Positions 57,676-64,000 of a stretch of 64,000 nt of DNA are shown piece after piece. The translations under genes and the position numbers were made by a program. This stretch comes from Lycium barbarum (Eukaryota; Streptophyta; Magnoliopsida; Solanales; Solanaceae). The stretch covers positions 66,807,800 to 66,871,799 of the forward strand of contig NC_083341.1 of assembly GCF_019175385.1 (NCBI RefSeq). Reading direction: 5' to 3'. Every line of letters starts with the position of its first letter. Position 1 is the stretch's first letter. Under the pieces are notes generated by a model. It was not told the origin of the DNA, ran no database searches, and saw only the letters and a list, made by a program, of their open reading frames with translations.

Positions 57676-59469
57676 TGTTACATCTCAGAAAATTTTGGTT
57701 GTTGCGTTGTGAATAGAGTAATGCGATCTTAAGGTAACATGAAGTCCTTATGAAGTTAAGGAGAGTATTTGATAGCTTTAAAGTACGTATTACAAGATTT
57801 TGAAATCACATGAATCGGTGGAACTAAGTTCGTTGAAGGAAGTGTATGTAAGTTGTGATTGGAAAGGTTTCGTGGAAATTGAGCTAATGTTGATTTAGTA
57901 ATGTTTGGAGGAATAGCTATAGGGCTCCTTATATGGTTGATGAAGTGTTATACAAGTACCAAGAAGGTTTCACAAGGATTGGAAGTCAAGCGAATCAACG
58001 AGAGCAAGTTCGGAAAAAAATGGGTTATATGACCACTTTTACGGTCCGTATAACTTTATACGGTCCGTATAACATTCCAGAGAAGGGTCAATCCTTATAC
58101 GGACCGTATAAAGTTATACGGACCGTATAAGTGTCCGTATAATCGGGTCGGGTCAATTTTTTCAAATTTTTCCCTTCTTATATATAGATGGCCCATGTTC
58201 ATTTAATTCATTTCCCATATTTTTCCCAAATCTTGAAGGTTCTAGAACATTCCCCATATCATATTAACACAAAACCAAGAGAAATCAAAGATTAAATACC
58301 AAGAATCAAGAGAATCAAGTGTGGAGACACTCACTAGGGTTTGTGAAGCTCAAGATTTCTTTTGGTGTTGAAGTTTGAGTTTCATTCAAGTGAAGTTCAT
58401 TAATCCAAAGTTCATCCCTACACAATAAAAGGTGAGTTTTGCATCTATTTCATGTTATTAAGAGTATTTGGTTGTTGAATAACTTGGATGAAGGAAGAAA
58501 GTAGGAGGTGAAGCTCAAATATGGATTTAATGATATTTTTGAGTAGTAAATTAACTTGAGTCATGATTCTTAGGATGCCATTAGTATAATCTTGTTGTGG
58601 GTGGCACTAATGATGTGGAAGAAATAGTGTATGTAAGTGAATATGGTGTTGTGTTGTAGCTATGGTTATGAATGACCTTAAAAAGGAGTTTTGAGGATTG
58701 GACAATGTTTAACCTGAAAGAAGCCTCTTTATTATGACATTATGGATGTTGCTATTAATGTTTGGGAGTTGTTTATTATATGGAGAAAGTTGACAAAATA
58801 AAGGATATGCTGCCCAAATTCCATTAGCTCTTAGTTACTTTAGTTTAAGCTTAATCTTGTTGTTAATGACCTAACCTTAGTACGAATTCTCTTGAATGTA
58901 GAGTCGCGAGCTTGAGAGGAGAACGTTTAGTCATTAAGGAGACGTGAAGGTATGTTAAGGCTAGTCCCCGTCTTTCAAGGCATGATTCCTATGTTGTAAT
59001 TCTATCCATATTTTCCATAACCTTCTTACTTCCAAAAGCTAGAAATTTATGATTCTTAAAGCTTCATATGATGTTAAAGAAGAGATATTTTCTATGATGA
59101 TGATGATTTTATTTCTAGAAGTCTCAAAGCTTATGATTATGATGCCATTATGAGATTATTGAGTTATTTCATGAATCGCTTGATTGTATCTATTGTTGTT
59201 GATCTCACCTTATGAATTGTTCCTTCGAGGTGAGATATAGAGATGATGATTATTGCATAACATAAATCGGAGGTCACCGATCTTATGTTTGAGATGGAGT
59301 CGAAGATTTCTTCATAATGAGTTTTATTTTGAGAATGGCGTTGTCACAGGTTGAGTTATTTGATAATTAGAGAAGTGGGCCACCGAGATAGATTGGAAGA
59401 TGTACGATGTGTGGTGCTCGATAGGCTAGCTCCAGGTACCCGTCATGGCCCTCCGGTTGGGTCGTGACA
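57676..59469 (+). repeat. 3' LTR of element A
   Basis: 1.79 kb. Aligned by eye with the 5' LTR it lacks about 0.67 kb (equivalent of 38015-38685), joining CGATCTTA to TGTTTGAGATGG near 59285. It therefore has neither the GC hairpin repeats nor the conserved block. Palindromes and TATA box (58025-58186) are well preserved. Confidence 0.9.
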
Positions 59470-60244
59470 GTGAAGTTCCTCTATTATAAGGTATGTTCTC
59501 CCAATTATTTACATGATTGAGTGGATGCAAACGTTTAATAGCCTTTGAAAAGGAAAAGAATTAATGTGGAGAAGTCATAAGTGTTGAAGTGAAGAAGATG
59601 ACTATGAGATGAACTTAAAAAAGGCGTTTTGGGTAAATTTGAGACTAAATTGAATATAACTTCTTAATTATGATATTGTGGATGTTGCTATTGTTTTTTG
59701 GGAGTTGTTTTGTGATATGATGGAAGTCGATAAAATAGGGGAGGTCCTGCCCAAATTTCATTAGCTCGTTAAGTATACTAGTTTGAACTTAAGAGTGTCT
59801 TTGAGACCTAACCTTAATATGAATCCTCTTGAATGTAGATTTGTGGACTTTCGAGGAGAACATTAAGTAGTTAAGAAGACATAAAGGTATGTAAGGCTAA
59901 ACCTTCTTTCTAAAGGCATGAATTCCTTATTGTGAATCCATCTAAGATATCTGTAATGTCCTATTCCTAGAAAATGCTGGAAGCTCATGACTTTCAAAGA
60001 TTCTTAAGACATTAATGATAAAAGCTCTCCATAGTGATAATGTTAATGATAATGATAATGATGATGATGATGATGATTCCATAATAGAAATTAGGGGTTT
60101 ACCGACTTTATGTCACCCCGATAAAGTTTTAATGTTCCTTTGGATACTCATGTGTGCCATATATGCATACAGCTATTTTGTGACACTGAGCTTATATAGC
60201 CCGATATGATATCTATTGCGCGCGCACCACTGCAGTTGGGTATG

Positions 60245-60330
60245 GACAACACTGAACCTTGCTATGGTCGGTATGGATGACACCGAACCTATATGGTCGG
60301 TATGGATGACACCGAACCTATATGATCGGG
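60245..60330 (+). repeat. ~35-bp hairpin repeats in LTR Z
   Basis: Three units of GATGACACCGAACCTATATG then GTCGGTATG. CCGA-CC and GG-TCGG can pair around TATAT. Confidence 0.8.
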
Positions 60331-60645
60331 TATGGTATTGTATATGCATACGTATGAAATGTTTTCTTCAAAAAAAGGTTATGTATGTGTGACAATCGTC
60401 TTAAGAGATGTTTCGGGATATAAATTATACTCCTTATCTTATGTTATCTTCATGTTTTCATCATGTTACTATTCATGCCTTACATACTCAGTATGTTATC
60501 CGTACTGACGTCCTTTTGTTTGTGGATGCTGAGTTCATGCCTGTAGGTAGACAGGGAGATAGACCAGACCTTTAGGCGGCTTCATCGGTGATTACATAAA
60601 AGTCCTCCATTTGATCCGGAGCTTCATTAATTGGTATTATTCTTT

Positions 60646-60648
<3 letters not shown>

Positions 60649-60691
<43 letters not shown>
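60649..60691 (+). repeat. (TA)n microsatellite in LTR Z
   Basis: About 21 TA units. It explains the Ile/Tyr-rich minus-strand frame here. Confidence 0.95.
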
Positions 60692-60693
<2 letters not shown>

Positions 60694-61024
60694 GCATGGC
60701 GGGGTCTTGTCCCGTCCTTATGACATTGCATATTCTTTGTAGAGGCTCGTACACAGATGTGTATAGCTAGATATCCCATAGCCTTGTTGGTCTATATTTT
60801 GTATATCATTTTTGTTAGCCTTGTCGGCTTGTGTATATGGGCATAGTTAATGATGTTTATATAGACGTGTCGATGTTTGATAGAACTTGTGCCCTTTTTG
60901 GTTCGTGGTAATTATGAGATAGCCATGTGGCACACCTAGGTGTGATTATGAGAATATGTTAAGAGGTACTCGGTAGGTTAGCTCCGGGTGCCCGTCATGG
61001 ACCTTCGGTTGGGTCGTGACAAAA

Positions 61025-61035
61025 TGGTATCAGAG
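61025..61035 (+). other. Primer-binding site of Z
   Basis: TGGTATCAGAG four bases after the 5' LTR, followed by the leader phrase shared with A and B (GTGTGTACGAGCTGTGT, GTGAAGCGCGCCACACTTAT). Confidence 0.85.
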
Positions 61036-61784
61036 TTGTTCGTCCTAAGGTGTGTGTACGAGCTGTGTGAAGTAGAGTCTGTTTATAGGTGTGAAGCGCG
61101 CCACACTTATAAACAAGAGGCTGCAGGCATTTAGGAATGAATTGTCACACCCTAATCTTGATAGGGCATGATGGGCACCCGACTCTCATCAGAGTCGAAC
61201 GAACCCTTAAACGTTCGCTTTACCAAAATCTGTCATTTCAAAAACTTTTAAAAACATGAAACTTTTCCAAATAGAGATCATTGTCTTTATATAGATTATG
61301 AAAACTTTCGATCAATTACGAACTTTAAACCAACTGAAGTCATCTGAAAGTACATACTCTTTTAACATACACAAAAGATTCGCACTTCTTGACACCCTAT
61401 CCACAGGACACTGTCTGCAAAGTCTCTAACATATACAAAATACCATGACATAAGTACTTTGACCCGGCAACACTCCGAACTGAGATGGAGCTCGCCAATT
61501 CCGCTAGAACACCTTTAGCAAAGTCTTCTACTCATCTGGGTGTACCTGTGTGGCATGAAATGCAGCCCCCAAAGAAAGGGGGTCAGTACGGAATATGTAA
61601 AGAATCATTGAATCATAAACAAGGAAAGGCGTAACAGTAACCAGTTTAGAGACAACCCGGGAACTACCTGGAACAACATTTTGAATCGTGCCACGTAGTG
61701 CCTTACACAAATTCTAGCATACCTAATATAAATACAGCATACCCAAATTCTAGAATACACTATGAAAAGATAGTATCATAATGG

Positions 61785-62155
61785 TCCCTTCGGACGGCCG
61801 CTTCCGGCATAGTAACAATGATGGCCCCTTCGGGCATGCCGTCGGCATAATAATGCTAGTCCTGGCCCCTTCGGGCATGCTAGTTCCGACATAATAATAA
61901 TGATGATGGCCCCTTCGGGCATGCCGCCGACATAATAATGCTAGTCCTGGCCCCTTCGGGCATGCCGGTTCCGACATAACAATAATGATGGCCCCTTCGG
62001 GCATGCCGGTTCTGACATAATACTACCCTGGCCCCTTCGGGCATGCCGGTCCCGACATAATAATAATGATGGCCCCTTCGGGCATGCCGGTTCCGACATA
62101 ATACTACCCTGGCCCCTTCGGGCATGCCGGTCCCGACATAATAATAATGATGCCA
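61785..62155 (+). repeat. ~41-bp minisatellite with GC hairpin, LTR D
   Basis: Nine units starting TGGCCCCTTCGGGCATGCCG (about 61785, 61824, 61864, 61906, 61949, 61988, 62030, 62070 and 62111). Spacers alternate (ACATAATAATAATGA and CATAATACTACCC or CTAGTCC), giving a two-unit higher-order period near 82 bp in the right half. Each unit holds GGCCCC-TTC-GGG and GGCATGCC inverted repeats. Overlapping minus-strand frames rich in HARRG and MPEGA are periodicity artefacts. Confidence 0.92.
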
Positions 62156-62202
62156 TGGAATGTAAACATGAGTCGTATATGGAATGAAATAGTAAAACCT
62201 CG

Positions 62203-62270
62203 CACCCCCTTCGGAGTGGTTTTGAAAATCTAAATAGTAAAATCTCGCACCCCCTTCGGAGTGGTTTTGA
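62203..62270 (+). repeat. Direct duplication in LTR D
   Basis: GCACCCCCTTCGGAGTGGTT then TTGAAAAT occurs twice, about 50 bp apart; LTR C has it once (46734-46762). Confidence 0.85.
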
Positions 62271-62280
62271 AAATTTAATT

Positions 62281-64000
62281 AGTAAATCTCACTTTGTGTT
62301 TCCTTTAGTATAAAACTAATTTTACTCGAAATCATAAGTAAAATCATATGCATATAAATCAATTTTAAGACTCGATGGACAAGTATACTTACCGACACCT
62401 GAAGACTCAGAAACAAATTTCGGGCCAATCCGACTTAGTATAAGAAAGTTATGAGCGTTTGAAGTACATAACCTTCTACGAACGTTTCAGAAGCTATTTT
62501 TGGAAAATTAAAGCAACAACCATACCTAGTACCTTTCAAATATCGTTATGGACATCATTCATTATAGAACTCCCCATGAACGTTTCTAAAACAATCCAAG
62601 TTCGCTTATGACATTTATGAACGTTATTCGTTATAGAAACCTCTACGAGCATTTCCAAAACAATCTGAGTTAGCACATGAAAGTTATGAACGTTATTCAT
62701 TATAAGAACCTCTACGACCATTTTCAAGCAATCTGAGACCGTCTACGAAAGTTAGGGACATTACTACTTACAGAACTCTTTAGACTTTTCTTGTTATTCA
62801 ATCATACAATAAGCTCGGCTATATTAAGTATACTCGCATCAAGAAGTGAATAATAATCATTAACAAGCTCGGAATCAAGGATAGAGTTACCCCAAGATAC
62901 GTATCATAGCTTACTTAGCTCTAGGACATGCCAAAAGGAAGAAAAGGTAAGCTTTACATACCTGTTCCACGTCCTATTAGCTACGCTTATTTGTCCAAGC
63001 TCGCTATCGCTAGTCTATATTCAAGAAGATTACACAATCATTAAACACATCATCACACACTTGCCTTAGTCTTCCAAATACATTCATTTATAATCTGCCG
63101 AAATTTCGGTAGCATTTCCCCTGTAAATACACCATCCCCGAGAATCTAACTCGGCCAATTTATCAACAACAAAATCCGAGAATTCAACTCGGCCAAATTA
63201 TCAATAACAATACCAACAATCGTATCTCCAACTTCAACAGTTAATTCAAATGTATTCTAATACTAGCAATCCTTTCTACACAATTCAACGGTATTCCTTT
63301 TTTATATTCAATTCAACCACACATAGTCAAGCTAACATCAATGACTTCACATTCAAGTATTAATCCAAAATTACTCTAACATGATTCAAGAACACTTCAA
63401 ACAATTCAACCAACATACCACTTCACCCGAAACCTTCCAAATTCAACAAGAACAATGACAACATATTTGCTTTCCTTCCAAATTCATAAACTACACCAAC
63501 AATCTACATATTAACAATATCATTCATTCAAGCCTAAGGAATCATACTAATATCACATTAGCTTCTACAACAACCCACAACCAATTACAACTTCATTTCA
63601 AGCCATCAAACCTTCATTTTCATCATGGAATTCCACAACAACAACAACCAAAATACTAAATAAAATCAATTTATCACATCTACACTACACCACCTCTTAT
63701 TCGGCCACCAACATAACATCCATATTTCATGATTTTCATTCACTTCTACATACTACAACATACACAAAACATTCATGACATATGAAAAAGAGGATTAAAC
63801 CTTACCTTTCTTCACTTCACTTCTCAACTTGGCTAAGGTTACTTCTTACAAGAATGAATGATTTACTTGCCCCAACATCTACTCCACGTTAAAGAGGACC
63901 TTCCAATTGGTAGGAATGCTAGAAGAAAATAATTTTTGATTAAGATTTTCAAGGGGTCAATTTTTGCATAGCTTGGCCGAATGTGGCCTTCTTGTTTTCC
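62281..64000. other. AT-rich remainder of LTR D
   Basis: No open frames of interest. It contains three spaced GAACGTT-TC-type phrases (62580-62710) and a C/A-rich stretch with many CAACAA runs. No tRNA, host gene or further LTR boundary is seen. Confidence 0.4.

Larger units (their letters stand above)
36510..59469 (+). mobile_element. Gypsy Tekay-like element A, carrying a CACTA element and element B
   Basis: LTR retrotransposon with a 5' LTR (36510-38872), primer site (38877-38888), gag-pol in three segments (39082-41907, 44385-44724, 55813-57392), polypurine tract (57663-57675) and 3' LTR (57676-59469). Perfect GTGAA duplications show one insertion event into LTR Z. Its RNase H region was later hit twice, by the CACTA element and by element B. 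Without these inserts its length would be about 9.4 kb, close to F. Confidence 0.92.
59475..61021 (+). repeat. 5' LTR of Z, right-hand part
   Basis: Resumes LTR Z after element A and ends CGGTTGGGTCGTGACA. It includes hairpin repeats ACACCGAACCTATATGGTCG (about 60245-60330), a (TA)n run (60649-60691) and the conserved block (60478-60513). Confidence 0.75.
35751..64000 (+). mobile_element. Gypsy element Z, 5' LTR and leader (interrupted, runs off the window)
   Basis: The 5' LTR is in two parts, 35751-36509 and 59475-61021 (about 2.3 kb), starting TGTTACATCTTGG and ending GGGTCGTGACA. A primer site follows at 61025-61035. Only about 120 bp of internal leader remain before minus-strand LTR D begins at 61143. 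Element A occupies the gap in the LTR. The sequence left of Z is ACCAT; the matching duplication would be outside the window. The palindrome cluster around ATGCGGCCGCATACTCAG lies at 36100-36245. Confidence 0.75.
61143..64000 (-). repeat. Minus-strand LTR D (incomplete, runs off the window)
   Basis: Starts TGTCACACCCTAATCTTG and continues GCACCCGACTCTCATCAGAG, the same family as solo LTR C. More than 2.85 kb is present and no GTGTAACA end is reached. It contains a large minisatellite (61785-62155), a duplicated GCACCCCCTTCGGAGTGG segment (62203-62270) and GCCGAAATTTCGG (63099-63111), a motif shared with LTRs V and X. An internal domain may follow to the right. Confidence 0.7.

Noticed and set aside
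61750..62156. Overlapping minus-strand frames with repeated HARRG and MPEGA peptides, looking like a repeat protein
   Set aside because: Several reading frames stay open at once because the ~41-bp minisatellite lacks stops. There is no start context, and the array lies inside an LTR.

Overview
The window is repeat-dominated plant nuclear DNA, most likely from an asterid and probably Solanaceae. The long LTRs, the Tekay/Del-type chromovirus polyproteins and the initiator-Met tRNA primer sites all fit that; the family assignment is inference. I find no complete host gene. Nearly every base belongs to transposable elements inserted into one another. The only host-like coding traces are the first two exons of a DUF92/TMEM19 (PGR-like) membrane protein gene at 10.5-10.9 kb (-) and a short leucine-rich-repeat fragment at 8.1-8.24 kb (+).

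Layout, left to right. 1-6029 is an ancient, heavily mutated Ty3/gypsy element (W) that keeps a recognisable reverse transcriptase-integrase-chromodomain trace, a polypurine tract and a 3' LTR (4251-6029). 6190-8400 is a foldback sequence whose left arm is split by a minus-strand L1-type LINE with a 12-bp target duplication. 9005-10085 is an eroded RTE-type LINE. 11174-14316 is an AT-rich composite, Helitron-like repeat block. 14748-30172 is a stack of LTRs. A minus-strand LTR (U, 15008-17772) is followed by a minus-strand solo LTR (V, 17948-30172, duplication CTTCA). V is split by the youngest-looking element, F (19259-29225), a full-length minus-strand Tekay-like element with primer site, gag-pol, polypurine tract and near-identical LTRs.

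30934-64000 is a second stack on the plus strand. LTR Y holds solo LTR X (duplication GCAAA) and is interrupted by element Z. Z holds element A (36510-59469, duplication GTGAA) in its 5' LTR and a minus-strand LTR (D) in its leader. The pol of A is broken by a deletion-derivative CACTA transposon (duplication TTC) and by element B (44725-55807, duplication TATAT). The 5' LTR of B holds solo LTR C. The depth is therefore five: Y > Z > A > B > C.

All the large LTRs share one plan despite little overall similarity by eye: a cluster of palindromes just upstream of a TATA box, a block with an ACGT core, a lineage-specific minisatellite of about 35-50 bp units that fold as GC hairpins, then a second conserved block around TACTCAGTAC and GTACTGACGTCC. 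That shared architecture is the least explained signal in the window. All gag-pol copies are interrupted by stops or frameshifts, so any movement would need proteins supplied by other copies. Identities, ages and family names were judged by eye and not computed.
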